Positions 34,562 through 46,586 of a stretch of 64,000 nt of DNA are shown piece by piece. The stretch's first letter is position 1. Each line of letters opens with the position of its first letter. The stretch comes from Allobosea sp. Tri-44 (lineage in GTDB: Bacteria > Pseudomonadota > Alphaproteobacteria > Rhizobiales > Beijerinckiaceae). Position numbers and translations under genes: made by a program. The stretch is from assembly GCF_004123845.1 (NCBI RefSeq), contig NZ_NBDP01000030.1:248001-312000 (forward strand). Direction: 5' to 3'. The notes under the pieces are model-generated. The model was given only the letters and a program-made list of their open reading frames with translations, was not told the DNA's origin and did no database searches.

Positions 34562-35604
34562 GCTCCGAACCTGAATTCGCTGATCTGGCGGTAGACCTCG
34601 CCGGGGCGCAGCACCGTCGAGGGGAAATGCGGGAGATTGGGCGAGTCCGGCACGTGCTGCGGCTCGAGCGCGATGCCGGCGCAGGCGCCGTAAGCCGCGC
34701 CGTCGAGCCCCGGCACCGGCGTATCCAGCTTGAAGCCGTCATAGACCTGCAAGGCCGGTTCGGTGGTCCAGACCTCCATGGCAAGACCCGAGCGGCGCGA
34801 GCGCAAGGTCGCGGCATGGGCGAGTTCGAGACCGGTCGCAGCGGCGGGCTCACGGCGATCGCGGCGGAGCAGGTAATTGTGATCGTACCAGAAGCGCGAG
34901 CCGTCCGGATTAGCGAAGCGGACCGGCCGGGATTTGCGGAAGTCGAAAGGCGTTCCCTCGACCGAGGCGACCGAGCCGTCCGGGATCAGCTCGGCATCGA
35001 CCGGCGTGACCAGGTTGGCGCGGACTTCGAACTCGTGATCGAGAATGTCCGGGGCATCGTCGAGACGGAAATAGGAATGGTGCGCCAGGTTGACGATCGT
35101 CGGCGCGTCCGTGGTGGCAGTGAGCTCGATCCGCAGGGTCGCGGCGCCGATCAGGGTATAGCGGCAGAAGACGTCGAGCGTGCCGGGATAGCCAGCATCG
35201 CCTGCAGGGGAGACCAGCGCCAATGTGGCGCTCGCCTCGTCATGATGCACCAAGGTCCAGGGCCGCTTGCCGAAGCCCTGCCCGCCGCCATGCAGCGAGT
35301 TCCGGCCGTGCTCGTTCAGCGGCGTACTGTATTCGACACCGTCGAGTGTGAAGCGGCCGCCGCCGATGCGGTTGGCGAAGCGGCCGGCGATCGCGCCCAT
35401 ATGCGGGGAATGCCTGGGATAATCGGCGAAGTCGGGAAAGCCGAGCACGACCTGCTGGCGCCCGCCCCCCGGCAGCGGCACGACGAGATCGCGCAGTACC
35501 GCGCCCCATTCCATCACCCGCGCCTCGGCGCCGGAGGCCGAGCGCAGCACGGCCTCGTGGATCGGCGTGCCGTCGTCGAGATGGCCGAACAATGTCTTGG
35601 TCAA
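34558..35604 (-). CDS. galM: Aldose 1-epimerase (galactose mutarotase)
   Basis: Interconverts alpha and beta anomers of free aldoses (348 aa, normal length). Motifs: AIAGRFANRIGGGRF, NEHGRNSLHGGG, NLAHHSYFRLD (catalytic His), YDHNYLL and the catalytic Glu in GIALEPQHVPDSPN. Its stop TAA lies inside the terminal repeat of the element at 34291-34561. With the kinase behind it, it may serve a sugar pathway whose other genes are not here. Confidence 0.94.
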   Translation of the reverse strand: MTKTLFGHLDDGTPIHEAVLRSASGAEARVMEWGAVLRDLVVPLPGGGRQQVVLGFPDFADYPRHSPHMGAIAGRFANRIGGGRFTLDGVEYSTPLNEHGRNSLHGGGQGFGKRPWTLVHHDEASATLALVSPAGDAGYPGTLDVFCRYTLIGAATLRIELTATTDAPTIVNLAHHSYFRLDDAPDILDHEFEVRANLVTPVDAELIPDGSVASVEGTPFDFRKSRPVRFANPDGSRFWYDHNYLLRRDRREPAAATGLELAHAATLRSRRSGLAMEVWTTEPALQVYDGFKLDTPVPGLDGAAYGACAGIALEPQHVPDSPNLPHFPSTVLRPGEVYRQISEFRFGA

Positions 35605-35628
35605 TGTCCGAAAGCTCCGCTGGGTCTG

Positions 35629-36039
35629 TCAGGCTCCGAAGCGGATGCCGTCGATATCGGTGTGGACGAAATCGTTGCCCTTATAGGCGAGCGGCACGCC
35701 CGAGGCGCGCGCCGCCGCATAGGCGAAACAATCGCCCATATTAAGGCGGGCCGGATGGCCGGCGAGATAGTGATAATGAGCCGCACAGAGATGGGCAGCC
35801 GCGCCGATCGCCGCATCGATCGCGACGATCCGAATCCCTGTTTCTTCCGTGAAGTCGCGGACGATCTCGTAGGCCTTGTCGATCGAGACCCGCTTGACCG
35901 CCGCAATTCTGGTCGAAGCCTCAAATATCGCCAAGGGAGAGGTCACGTTTTCGGAAGCCTGCGCCAAGGCCCCTCTGAAGGCGATTGCCTCGGGCTCTTC
36001 GAGCAGATTGGCGACGATAACCGAGGCGTCGAGGAACAT
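35629..36039 (-). CDS. vapC: Type II toxin, PIN-domain ribonuclease
   Basis: 136-aa PIN-domain RNase. The acidic metal site is complete: D4 (MFLDASV), E40 (IFEAS), D103 (LNMGDCFAYA) and D123 (KGNDFVHTD). Toxins of this kind cut tRNA or rRNA when freed from the antitoxin. Its ATG overlaps the vapB stop by one base (TGATG). Confidence 0.94.
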   Translation of the reverse strand: MFLDASVIVANLLEEPEAIAFRGALAQASENVTSPLAIFEASTRIAAVKRVSIDKAYEIVRDFTEETGIRIVAIDAAIGAAAHLCAAHYHYLAGHPARLNMGDCFAYAAARASGVPLAYKGNDFVHTDIDGIRFGA

Positions 36040-36284
36040 CAGGCGTCGCCGTACTCACGATCCCAGAACTCTTTGTGAGTCAGGCCGTCGTCGACCGTCG
36101 GATACTGGGCAAGCCTTTCCTGCGCCCGGCGCGTGGCTGCCTCGATCCTCTCGCGCCGTTCCGCTCGCTGCTTCAGCTCGTTGTCCACCGCCAGGCCGAT
36201 CGCCGCCTGAAGCGAAATCCCATCCTGACGAGCCAGCTCACGCACCTGCCGATCGATCTTTTCGTCACGCACCAGAATGCCCAT
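36039..36284 (-). CDS. vapB: Type II antitoxin, VapB family
   Basis: 81 aa: N-terminal DNA-binding part (MGILVRDEKIDRQVRELARQ, SLQAAIGLAVDNEL) and a C-terminal toxin-binding tail (DGLTHKEFWDREYGDA) typical of VapB antitoxins of the MazE/PSK group. It precedes vapC. The ribosome binding site GGGAGG is part of the palindromic operator. Confidence 0.92.
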   Translation of the reverse strand: MGILVRDEKIDRQVRELARQDGISLQAAIGLAVDNELKQRAERRERIEAATRRAQERLAQYPTVDDGLTHKEFWDREYGDA

Positions 36285-36290
36285 GCGAGC

Positions 36291-36321
36291 CTCCCTGATA
36301 TCATCTGATGATATCAGGGAG
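36291..36321. promoter_or_regulatory. vapBC operator palindrome
   Basis: Perfect 14-bp arms CTCCCTGATATCAT (36291-36304) and ATGATATCAGGGAG (36308-36321) with a three-base centre, seven bases before the vapB start. Position and form fit the VapBC autoregulatory site. The left arm also contains the ribosome binding site of vapB. Confidence 0.85.
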
Positions 36322-36345
36322 CATATCAGCCCGCAATCTACGCCT

Positions 36346-36795
36346 TCACCACGCCCCTGTGTTAGGCATGCTCAGCCAAGGCTCGGCCGGCGCCTTTGGC
36401 TCACCCTTCTGCAGGATCTCGATCGAGATGTTGTCGGGCGAGCGGACGAAGGCCATGTTGCCGTCGCGCGGCGGCCGGTTGATGGTGACGCCAGCCTTCA
36501 TCAGCTTGTCGCAGGTCGCGTAGATGTCATCGACCTCATAGGCGAGATGGCCGAAATTGCGCCCGCCGGTGTAGGCCTCCGGATCCCAGTTGAAGGTCAG
36601 TTCCAGCGTCGGGCGGCCGCGGCTGCCCTGCTCCTTTACCGCAGCGGCATCATCCGGCGCAGCCAGGAAGACGAGCGTGAAGCGGCCCTTCTCGTTCTCG
36701 ATCCGGCGGGTTTCGACCAGGCCGAACTTGTTCACGTAGAAATCGAGGGCGGCATCGAGGTCGGTGACGCGGACCATGGTGTGGAGATAGCGCAC
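36346..36795 (-). CDS. gloA: Lactoylglutathione lyase (glyoxalase I)-like VOC protein
   Basis: 149 aa. Converts the hemithioacetal of methylglyoxal and glutathione to lactoylglutathione. Motifs: [23 protein letters not shown] (first metal His), [26 protein letters not shown] (Glu and His), and [10 protein letters not shown] (last Glu). The start is GTG at 36795 with GGGAGA seven bases ahead; the next in-frame ATG would remove the first strand. Confidence 0.9.
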   Translation of the reverse strand: MRYLHTMVRVTDLDAALDFYVNKFGLVETRRIENEKGRFTLVFLAAPDDAAAVKEQGSRGRPTLELTFNWDPEAYTGGRNFGHLAYEVDDIYATCDKLMKAGVTINRPPRDGNMAFVRSPDNISIEILQKGEPKAPAEPWLSMPNTGAW

Positions 36796-36874
36796 TATTC
36801 GTCTCCCGGGGTTGATCTGGCTGATGGATCGGGCCAAACCGGCGCCAATCCAAGAGGGTTGGCGCGGAGCTGTC

Positions 36875-38341
36875 ATGAGCGGAACGCAGGATCGCACGCC
36901 GAACCCGACGGGCACGGTGTCGCCCGCCGAGGTGGCGCGGGTCAAGCAGAAGGCGGCGACGCTCTCGGTGATTGCGAGCGTCGTGCTGACGCTTGCCAAA
37001 TTTGCCGCAGCGATCCTTTCCGGCTCGCTCGCGCTGATGACGGACGCCCTGCAGGGGCTGATCGACATCGGCTCGACGATGTTCACCTGGTTCGCCGTGC
37101 GCGCCGCCGACAAGCCGGCCGATGACGAGCACCATTACGGCCACGGCAAGTTCGAGGCGTTGGCGGCGCTGCTGGAAACCGCGATCCTGTTCGGGCTCTC
37201 CGGCGCGATCCTGTGGGAAGCGGCCAATCGCCTGTGGAGCGGGGCTGAGCCGCATGTCGCGGTGACGCCGCTGGTGATCGGCGTACTGCTGTTCTCGCTG
37301 ATGGTCGACGCGACGCGCTGGCGCACCCTGACCATGGTCGCCAAGGAGACCCGCAGCGAGGCGCTCGCGGCCGAGGCGCTGCATTTCGCCACCGACTTCG
37401 TCGGCACGGCGCTGGTCCTGCTCGGCCTGGTGCTGACGCGGATGGGCGTGCCGATGGCCGACAGCGCGACCGCCCTCGCCCTCGCCGTGTTCATGATCGC
37501 CACCGCCATCAAACTGGGGCGGCGCACGGTCGACACGCTGATCGACGCAGCGCCGAAGGGGCTCACCGAACGCTTGCGCGACGCCGCGCAGGGCGTGGCC
37601 GGCGTCGTCAATGTCGAGTGGTTGAGGCTGCGGCCGGCGGGCGGTGTGGTGCAGGGCGAGATCGGCATCCAGGTCTCGCGCACCTTGCCGCTCGACCGCG
37701 TGACCGCGATCAAGGACGACCTGTTGCGGGCGCTGGCCGTCGTCGAGCCGGATTCGGCGCTGACCGTCACCGCCAACCCGGTCCAGGTCGATGACGAGAC
37801 GGCGCTGGAACGCGTGCTGCTGATCGCGCTGAAGATGAAGGTGCCGGTGCACCATGTCAGCGTCCACACCATCGGCGAGCGGCTCGCCGTCTCGCTCGAC
37901 ATGGAGGTCGACGCGGTGCTCCCACTCGGCGAGGCGCACGAGATCGCCACGCGGCTGGAGAACGCGATCCGCGCCGAGTTCGGGGGTGAGACCGAGGTCG
38001 ATACCCATATCGAACCGATGGAGACCGGCCAGCCTTCCGGCCACAACGCGGCCTGGGAGGTGGTCGAGGCGATCGGCAAGGCGATTGCGCAGGAGGCGGC
38101 GCGCGTAGCGGAAGCCGGCGGCCCGATCCGCGACATCCACAGTGTCCGCGTGCGCGAGACCCGCAACGGCCTCGTGGTTAATTATCACTGCCGCGCCGAT
38201 GCGACGCTCGACGTCGCCGCCGTGCATCGCGCTGTCGACAAGATCGAGCGCAAGGTTCGGGAGGCCAGGCCGGATGTCTGTCGCCTGGTCAGCCATGCCG
38301 AGCCGGCAGTTGTGTCCGACAAGCCCTACGCCTTGCCCTGA
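36875..38341 (+). CDS. Cation diffusion facilitator family metal exporter, extended form
   Basis: Inner-membrane divalent-metal/proton antiporter, 488 aa. Six helices within about 30-215; the metal site is suggested by [15 protein letters not shown] and HFATDFVGT, and the [15 protein letters not shown] loop follows helix 2. The C-terminal part (about 230-480) is roughly 170 residues longer than usual: it holds two dimerisation-type domains ([20 protein letters not shown], then [20 protein letters not shown]) and a third region [21 protein letters not shown] start at the ATG at 36875, with GGAG six bases ahead. Confidence 0.92.
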   Translation: MSGTQDRTPNPTGTVSPAEVARVKQKAATLSVIASVVLTLAKFAAAILSGSLALMTDALQGLIDIGSTMFTWFAVRAADKPADDEHHYGHGKFEALAALLETAILFGLSGAILWEAANRLWSGAEPHVAVTPLVIGVLLFSLMVDATRWRTLTMVAKETRSEALAAEALHFATDFVGTALVLLGLVLTRMGVPMADSATALALAVFMIATAIKLGRRTVDTLIDAAPKGLTERLRDAAQGVAGVVNVEWLRLRPAGGVVQGEIGIQVSRTLPLDRVTAIKDDLLRALAVVEPDSALTVTANPVQVDDETALERVLLIALKMKVPVHHVSVHTIGERLAVSLDMEVDAVLPLGEAHEIATRLENAIRAEFGGETEVDTHIEPMETGQPSGHNAAWEVVEAIGKAIAQEAARVAEAGGPIRDIHSVRVRETRNGLVVNYHCRADATLDVAAVHRAVDKIERKVREARPDVCRLVSHAEPAVVSDKPYALP

Positions 38342-38401
38342 CGGCTTCCGCTGCCGCCTCAAGGTTCATAAGACAAGAGCGACTGAAGGAAGCGAACGAA
38401 C

Positions 38402-41038
38402 ATGCGCGCCGAAGACGCCCCCCTCATCCGCCTCGAGGACTATCGCCCCTCCGACTGGCTGATCGACACCGTCGATCTCGACATCGTCCTCGATCCGACG
38501 CGGACCAGAGTGCGCTCGCAACTGCAGCTGCGGCCGAACCCGGCCGGCCATGCCGGCGCGCCGCTGGTGCTCGACGGCGACGAGCTGACGCCGGATTCGA
38601 TCCTGCTAGACGACGTCCCACTCGACCCATCCGCCTATTCCCTGTCGGCGCAGGGGCTGACGATCCACGCGCCGCCGGCGCGGGCGTTCTCGCTCCGGAT
38701 CGAGACGACGCTCGACCCCGGCGCCAACACCAAGCTGATGGGGCTCTATCGCTCCAGCGGCGTCTACTGCACGCAATGCGAGGCCGACGGCTTCCGCCGC
38801 ATCACCTATTTCCTAGACCGGCCGGACGTGATGAGCGTCTATACGGTCAGACTCGAGGCGGAGAAGACGCAGGCCCCGGTCCTGCTCTCCAACGGCAACC
38901 TCGTCGCGGCCGCCGAACTGCCCGGCGGCGAACGGCATTTTGCCGTCTGGCACGATCCGCACCCGAAACCGGCCTATCTGTTCGCGCTAGTCGGCGGCAA
39001 GCTCGACCATGTCCGGCAGGATTACATGACCGCGGACGGCCGCAAGGTCGAGCTCGCGGTCTATGTCGAGCCAGGCAAAGCCGGGCGTGCCGGCTGGGCG
39101 CTGGACTCACTGGTGCGCTGCATGCGCTGGGACGAGCGGGTCTTCGGCCGCAACTACGATCTCGACGTGTTCAACGTCGTCGCCGTGTCCGACTTCAACA
39201 TGGGGGCGATGGAGAACAAGGGCCTCAACATCTTCAACGACAAATACGTACTGGCCGACCCGCTGACGGCGAGCGATGGCGACTATGCCTCGATCGAGGC
39301 CATCATCGCGCACGAGTACTTCCACAACTGGACCGGCAACCGCATCACCTGCCGCGACTGGTTCCAGCTCTGCCTGAAGGAAGGGCTCACCGTCTTCCGC
39401 GACCAGGAATTCTCCTCCGACGAGCGCTCGCGCCCGGTAAAGCGCATCGCCGACGTGCGCACCCTGCGCTCGACGCAGTTCTCCGAGGATGCCGGCCCCC
39501 TCGCCCACCCGGTCAGGCCGCGCGCCTACAAGGAGATCAACAACTTCTACACGCCGACGGTCTACGAGAAGGGCGCGGAGGTGATCCGCATGCTCAAGGT
39601 GCTGATCGGCGAGGACGCCTTCACGCGCGGCATGGACCTCTATTTCGAGCGCTGCGACGGTACGGCTGCGACGATCGAGGAATTCCTCGACTGTTTCGTC
39701 GAGGCCTCGGGCCAGGATCTCGCCCATTTCGCCAGATGGTACGAGCAGGCCGGCACGCCAACCGTGGTCGCGTCCGGCAAATACGATGCGCAGGCGAGGA
39801 GCTACAAGCTGCAGCTCGCCCAATCGACGCCGGCAACACCGGGCCAATCGCACAAGCAGCCCGTCGTTATCCCCGTCGCGCTCGGCCTGGTCGGCAAGGG
39901 CGGCGACCTGCCGCTCACCAGCATCTCGCCGGCGCTCAAGGCTGGCGGCGTGGTCGTGCTCGACCAGCCTTCGCTGTCCCTGACCTTTACCGATGTGCCG
40001 GAAGCGCCAACGCCGTCACTGTTGCGCGGCTTCTCGGCGCCAGTACGGCTCGAGCTCGACCTGGGCGACAGCGATCTGCTGACGCTGTTCACCGCCGACA
40101 GCGATTCCTTCAACCGCTGGCAGGCGCTGCAGACTGTGGCGATGCGGACCCTGGTACGAGCCGGCAAGGGCGACATGTCCACGCTGGATGCGACTGCGTC
40201 GGCGCTCGGCAAGGCGCTCTCCGGTTTCCTCGCCGACCCCGCTTTGGATCCAGCCTTCGCCGCGCAGGTATTGCGCCTGCCCGCCCCAGCCGACATCGCC
40301 CGCGAGATCGGGATCGATGTCGATCCAGATGTCGTGCACGGCGCCCATCGCCGGCTCTCGGCCGCAATCGGCGGCGCACTGGCCGGTCAGCTCGCAGATT
40401 TGCGTGTCAGCCTTACCGACCGCGGCCCCTATTCGCCGGCAGCGAGCCCCGCGGGACGGCGGGCACTCCGCAACGAGGCCCTCGGACTGATCGCACTCGG
40501 CGAGCCCGCCAGCGGTGCACGGCTGGGGCTGGCGCAGTTCGCCGAGGCCGACAACCTGACCGACCGGCTCGCGGCGCTGGCCGCGATGACGCTGATCCCG
40601 GGCGCCGAGCGGGAGGATTTGATCGCGCGCTTCGGCGAACTCTATGCCCGCGAGCCGCTGGTGCTCGACAAGTGGCTGATGGCGCAGGCGCTGATCGCGG
40701 AGGACGGCACGCTCACCCGGGTCAAGGGGCTGATGAACCACCCGGCTTTCTCGCTCGGCAATCCCAACCGGGTACGCGGCCTGATCGGCGGCTTTGCCGC
40801 CAACCTCACCCAGTTCAACCGGGCCGACGGCGAGGGCTACGGCTTCATCGCCGACATCGTCATCGCGCTCGACCGGACCAATCCGCAGGTCGCTTCCCGC
40901 CTGCTCGGTTCGTTCAAGAGCTGGCGCATGCTCGAAGCCGGGCGCCGGGCCAAGGCGGAGGCGGCTTTGCGGATGGTCCAGACCACCCCGAACCTGTCGC
41001 GCGACGTCGCAGATATCGCCACCCGCTCGCTGGCCTGA
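38402..41038 (+). CDS. pepN: Aminopeptidase N
   Basis: M1-family zinc aminopeptidase (878 aa) that removes N-terminal residues from peptides in the cytoplasm. GAMENKGLNIFN (about 269) binds the substrate amino end; the zinc site is H304, H308 (HEYFHNWTGNRIT) and E327 (LKEGLTVFRDQEF). Domain order is as in E. coli PepN: beta domain 1-190, catalytic 190-440, beta sandwich to about 540, and helical C-terminal domain. GGAAG precedes the ATG. Confidence 0.97.
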   Translation: MRAEDAPLIRLEDYRPSDWLIDTVDLDIVLDPTRTRVRSQLQLRPNPAGHAGAPLVLDGDELTPDSILLDDVPLDPSAYSLSAQGLTIHAPPARAFSLRIETTLDPGANTKLMGLYRSSGVYCTQCEADGFRRITYFLDRPDVMSVYTVRLEAEKTQAPVLLSNGNLVAAAELPGGERHFAVWHDPHPKPAYLFALVGGKLDHVRQDYMTADGRKVELAVYVEPGKAGRAGWALDSLVRCMRWDERVFGRNYDLDVFNVVAVSDFNMGAMENKGLNIFNDKYVLADPLTASDGDYASIEAIIAHEYFHNWTGNRITCRDWFQLCLKEGLTVFRDQEFSSDERSRPVKRIADVRTLRSTQFSEDAGPLAHPVRPRAYKEINNFYTPTVYEKGAEVIRMLKVLIGEDAFTRGMDLYFERCDGTAATIEEFLDCFVEASGQDLAHFARWYEQAGTPTVVASGKYDAQARSYKLQLAQSTPATPGQSHKQPVVIPVALGLVGKGGDLPLTSISPALKAGGVVVLDQPSLSLTFTDVPEAPTPSLLRGFSAPVRLELDLGDSDLLTLFTADSDSFNRWQALQTVAMRTLVRAGKGDMSTLDATASALGKALSGFLADPALDPAFAAQVLRLPAPADIAREIGIDVDPDVVHGAHRRLSAAIGGALAGQLADLRVSLTDRGPYSPAASPAGRRALRNEALGLIALGEPASGARLGLAQFAEADNLTDRLAALAAMTLIPGAEREDLIARFGELYAREPLVLDKWLMAQALIAEDGTLTRVKGLMNHPAFSLGNPNRVRGLIGGFAANLTQFNRADGEGYGFIADIVIALDRTNPQVASRLLGSFKSWRMLEAGRRAKAEAALRMVQTTPNLSRDVADIATRSLA

Positions 41039-41268
41039 AAGGGCCAGTGACAGGGGCGTTAAGGCTGCTTTGCCTCAAAGGTTAACGAAGTCCTGCGCGC
41101 GCAAGATTCAACCGATTCGACGCTACAACCATTGCGCGCAAAGTCGCGAAAACAACGAAGTTTCCGCTAGACAAAGCGAGGCCTGCGGATTCAACTGACA
41201 GTGATTCGGGGATGCGGCACGTCTCCCGATCTTACTGACGGTACATCGCTTCCGAAGGGGGAACGGGC

Positions 41269-43569
<2,301 letters not shown>

Positions 43570-43585
43570 GCGAAGAGCGTGGCGC

Positions 43586-46540
43586 TTACCTCTTCTGCGC
43601 GGCGCCCAATATCTGCTTGAACAGACCGCGCGCCATCGCACGCCGCTCATCCAGCTCGGCCTTCAGCATCTTGGCATCCGGCAGGCCGACCGCCGTCGCG
43701 ATCCGGCGCAGGACGCGTTCCGGCACGACCCTGGGATCGAAGCCCTCCTCCACTGCAAAGCGCTGCCAGAGCTGGACGTCGCCGATGAAGCGCGCTGCGC
43801 CCGCCAGCCGCTCGGCATCCTCGGCCGCGATGACACCAGTGTCGCGCGCCGCAATGAAGACGCCTGCCGTGGTCCGGGCGAGGAGCTGCGGGTGATAGTG
43901 GCCATGAGCGAGCACCAGGAACTGCGCCAGGAAATCGAGATCGGTCAGGCCGCCGGCGGCGAGTTTGAGATCCCAGGGATCGCTCTCGCCCTTCTCCTTG
44001 GCGATCAGCGCCCGCATCTCGGCGACGGCCGCGGCGACCTTGGCCGGCTCGCGCTTGCGCAGCAGAATATCCCGGATCGCGGCCTCGACCTTCGCCTTTA
44101 GACCGGCGTCGCCGGCGACGACGCGGGCGCGGGTCAACGCCATCTCCTCCCAGATCTCAGCCTCGCCCTGGTGGTAGGCCGTAAAGCCCCCGAACTGCGT
44201 CGCAGCCGGGCTCTTGTTTCCGGCCGGCCGCAGCCGCATGTCGACCTGATAAAGCGTGCCGCGCCGGGTCGGCACCGTCAGCGCCGCGACGAGGCGCTGG
44301 GTGAAACGGACATGCCAGGTCACCGGATCGAGCGGACGCCCGCCATCGCTGGCCTCGGCCTCCTCCGGCCGCTCATAAAGCAGCATCAGGTCGAGATCGG
44401 ATGAGGGCGTGAGTTCGCCGGCACCGAGACGGCCCATGCCGAGAACCACGGCCTCGGCGCCGGTGACAAGACCATGGTCAGCGGCGAAGGCGGCGCGGGT
44501 ATCGTCGAAGGCGGCGCGGATACAGGCCTCAGCGACCGCGGCATAGCCCTGCGCTGCCTGTTCGGCATTGATCACGCCGGAGAGCAGCCGGGCGCCGACG
44601 AGAAAGTTCTCCTGCCGGGCGGCATCGCGCATGCGATCAAGCCCGTCCTCGACGCTGGGCGGCGGCGTGCCGACCATGGCGCGCACGCGCTGCGCCACCC
44701 GCTCGGCGTCGTGACGCGGGGCGCTGAAGGCGGGGTCGATCACCGCGTCGAGCACATGCGGATAAAGCGCCGCGACCTTGGCGAGGCGCGGCGCGCTGCC
44801 GAGGATCTCGGCAAAAAGCTGCAGCAAGGCCTCGTGCGAGCGCAGCAGGGTCAGCAATTCGACCGCCGCCGGCATACGCACGAAGGCGTTGTCGAGATGG
44901 GCGAGCGCACCATCAGGATCGGTGGTGCGCCCGAGCGCGACGAGGAGCGCCGGCGTCAGCTCGGTCAGCACCTCGCGGGCACGAGCGCTGGTGACGGCGG
45001 CGCGGCGGCCGAAATGCCAGCCGCGCACCGTCTCGGCTGCAGTGGCGGGCTGGCGGAAGCCGAGCTTGCTCAGCGTTGCCAGCGTCTCGGGATCGTTCTC
45101 GGTGCCGGTGAAGGAGAGCGAGCCGGCCTCGCTGGCGAGGCTGGGGGCATCCTCGAACAGGAGGGCATAATGACCCTCGACGCGCCTGGCATGCGCCTCC
45201 AGATCCTTGCCGAAGACCTTGGCCGAGGGGTAGCCGCAGAAACGGGCCAAGGCGTCGAGATCGGCGGCGTCCGTCGGCAAGGTCTGCGTCTGCTCGTCAT
45301 GGCGCATCTGCAGCCGGTGCTCGACGGTGCGCAGCCAGCAATAGGATTCCGTCAGCGCGTCGCGGGCCTGCGGGCTGATCCAGTTCTCCCTGGTGAGTTC
45401 TCCCAGCATGTCGAGCGTGCGCGGTCCGCGTAGCGCCGGGCGCCTGCCACCGAAGACGAGCTGCTGGGTCTGGACGAAGAATTCGATCTCGCGGATGCCG
45501 CCGCGGCCGAGCTTCACATTGTGGCCGGGCAGGCTGAGCGTCTCGAAGCCCTTCACCGACTGGATCTGGCGCTTCATCGCATGGATGTCGGCGATGGCGG
45601 CGAAGTCGAAATATTTGCGCCAGATGAAGGGAGCGAGGTCGGCAATGAAGCGGCGGCCGAGATCGAGGTCGCCGGCGACGGGCCGCGCCTTGATCATCGC
45701 GGCGCGTTCCCAGTTCTGGCCGACCGTCTCGTAATAGGCATAGGCCGTCGGCAGGGCGACCGCGACATGGGTCGACCCCGGATCGGGCCGCAAACGCAGG
45801 TCGACGCGAAAGACATAGCCGTCCGGCGTGCGCTCCTGGATAATGCGGGCGATCTGCTGGGTGAGCTTGACGAAGAAGCTCGTCGGCTCGCCGACGCCGG
45901 CGGCCTCGGCCATCTCCGGATCGAAGAAGACGACGATGTCGATATCGGAGGAGTAGTTCAGCTCGCCGGCACCGTGCTTGCCGAGCGCCAGCACGACGAG
46001 GCCCGAGCCCTTCCCAGGTTCAGCCGGGTCGGGAAGCTCGATCCGGCCGAGGCCGGCGGCCTGATGCAGCGCATGCTCGCTGGCGAGCTTCACCGCCATG
46101 TCGGCGGTGGCGCTGAGGGCGGCCGTGACCGTCTCCACCTGCCAGACGCCGCCGATATCGGCGAGCGCCAGCAGCAGCGCCATGCCCTGACGGAAACGGC
46201 GCAGCTCACGCATCAGGTCGGTCGTCGCCGTGTCCGGCGTGGCGAAAGCGGCGATGCCGGCAAGCAGCGCATCGCGGCGCTCGCCGGGATCGGTGGTCAG
46301 CGAGGCGAGCAGGCCGTCCGGATCGCGCCGCATGATCTGCGTCAGGAAGGGCGAATGAGCGAGGATGCCAGCAACCAGCGCAGCGGATGCCTGATTGCCC
46401 GCGAGATGGGCGGCGAGGCGCCCGCCAGAACCGGCGTCGAACAGGCGCCCGATTAGCTCCTCGCGCCAGAGCGCCTCGACCTTGCGGCGCGCCGGCAGGA
46501 CAGGCGCCGCCTTGAGGCGCTCGCATAACGGCTCGCCCAC
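43586..46540 (-). CDS. glnE: Bifunctional glutamine synthetase adenylyltransferase/deadenylase
   Basis: About 984 aa. Adds or removes AMP on glutamine synthetase in response to PII and glutamine. Two nucleotidyltransferase domains are visible: deadenylylase about 177-205 (LVVLALGKHGAGELNYSSDIDIVVF) and adenylylase about 697-725 (AVVLGMGRLGAGELTPSSDLDLMLLY), each with the DxD metal pair. I start at GTG 46540 (GEPLCERLKAAPVLPARR, GGAGG ahead), giving the usual length and 46 bases after the kinase stop. The frame is open to 46675, where a start would overlap the kinase gene. The start is therefore uncertain. Confidence 0.94.
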   Translation of the reverse strand: MGEPLCERLKAAPVLPARRKVEALWREELIGRLFDAGSGGRLAAHLAGNQASAALVAGILAHSPFLTQIMRRDPDGLLASLTTDPGERRDALLAGIAAFATPDTATTDLMRELRRFRQGMALLLALADIGGVWQVETVTAALSATADMAVKLASEHALHQAAGLGRIELPDPAEPGKGSGLVVLALGKHGAGELNYSSDIDIVVFFDPEMAEAAGVGEPTSFFVKLTQQIARIIQERTPDGYVFRVDLRLRPDPGSTHVAVALPTAYAYYETVGQNWERAAMIKARPVAGDLDLGRRFIADLAPFIWRKYFDFAAIADIHAMKRQIQSVKGFETLSLPGHNVKLGRGGIREIEFFVQTQQLVFGGRRPALRGPRTLDMLGELTRENWISPQARDALTESYCWLRTVEHRLQMRHDEQTQTLPTDAADLDALARFCGYPSAKVFGKDLEAHARRVEGHYALLFEDAPSLASEAGSLSFTGTENDPETLATLSKLGFRQPATAAETVRGWHFGRRAAVTSARAREVLTELTPALLVALGRTTDPDGALAHLDNAFVRMPAAVELLTLLRSHEALLQLFAEILGSAPRLAKVAALYPHVLDAVIDPAFSAPRHDAERVAQRVRAMVGTPPPSVEDGLDRMRDAARQENFLVGARLLSGVINAEQAAQGYAAVAEACIRAAFDDTRAAFAADHGLVTGAEAVVLGMGRLGAGELTPSSDLDLMLLYERPEEAEASDGGRPLDPVTWHVRFTQRLVAALTVPTRRGTLYQVDMRLRPAGNKSPAATQFGGFTAYHQGEAEIWEEMALTRARVVAGDAGLKAKVEAAIRDILLRKREPAKVAAAVAEMRALIAKEKGESDPWDLKLAAGGLTDLDFLAQFLVLAHGHYHPQLLARTTAGVFIAARDTGVIAAEDAERLAGAARFIGDVQLWQRFAVEEGFDPRVVPERVLRRIATAVGLPDAKMLKAELDERRAMARGLFKQILGAAQKR

Positions 46541-46586
46541 ACTGACCTCCGCAACGACCGGCTCAAGGGAGCCCTCCAGCTCTCCA

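Noticed and set aside
36650..38362. 570-codon minus-strand frame over the CDF gene
   Set aside because: Antisense shadow, His/Asp/Arg-rich, no recognisable motif; the CDF protein on the plus strand is unmistakable.
38776..41085. 769-codon plus-strand frame overlapping pepN
   Set aside because: Arg/Gly/Ala-rich shadow of pepN in another frame; pepN has a full zinc site and normal length.
41039..41268. Gap between pepN and the PAS kinase searched for tRNA, ncRNA or terminator
   Set aside because: Only short inverted GCGCGCAA-type matches were found; no cloverleaf and no stem with a T-run.
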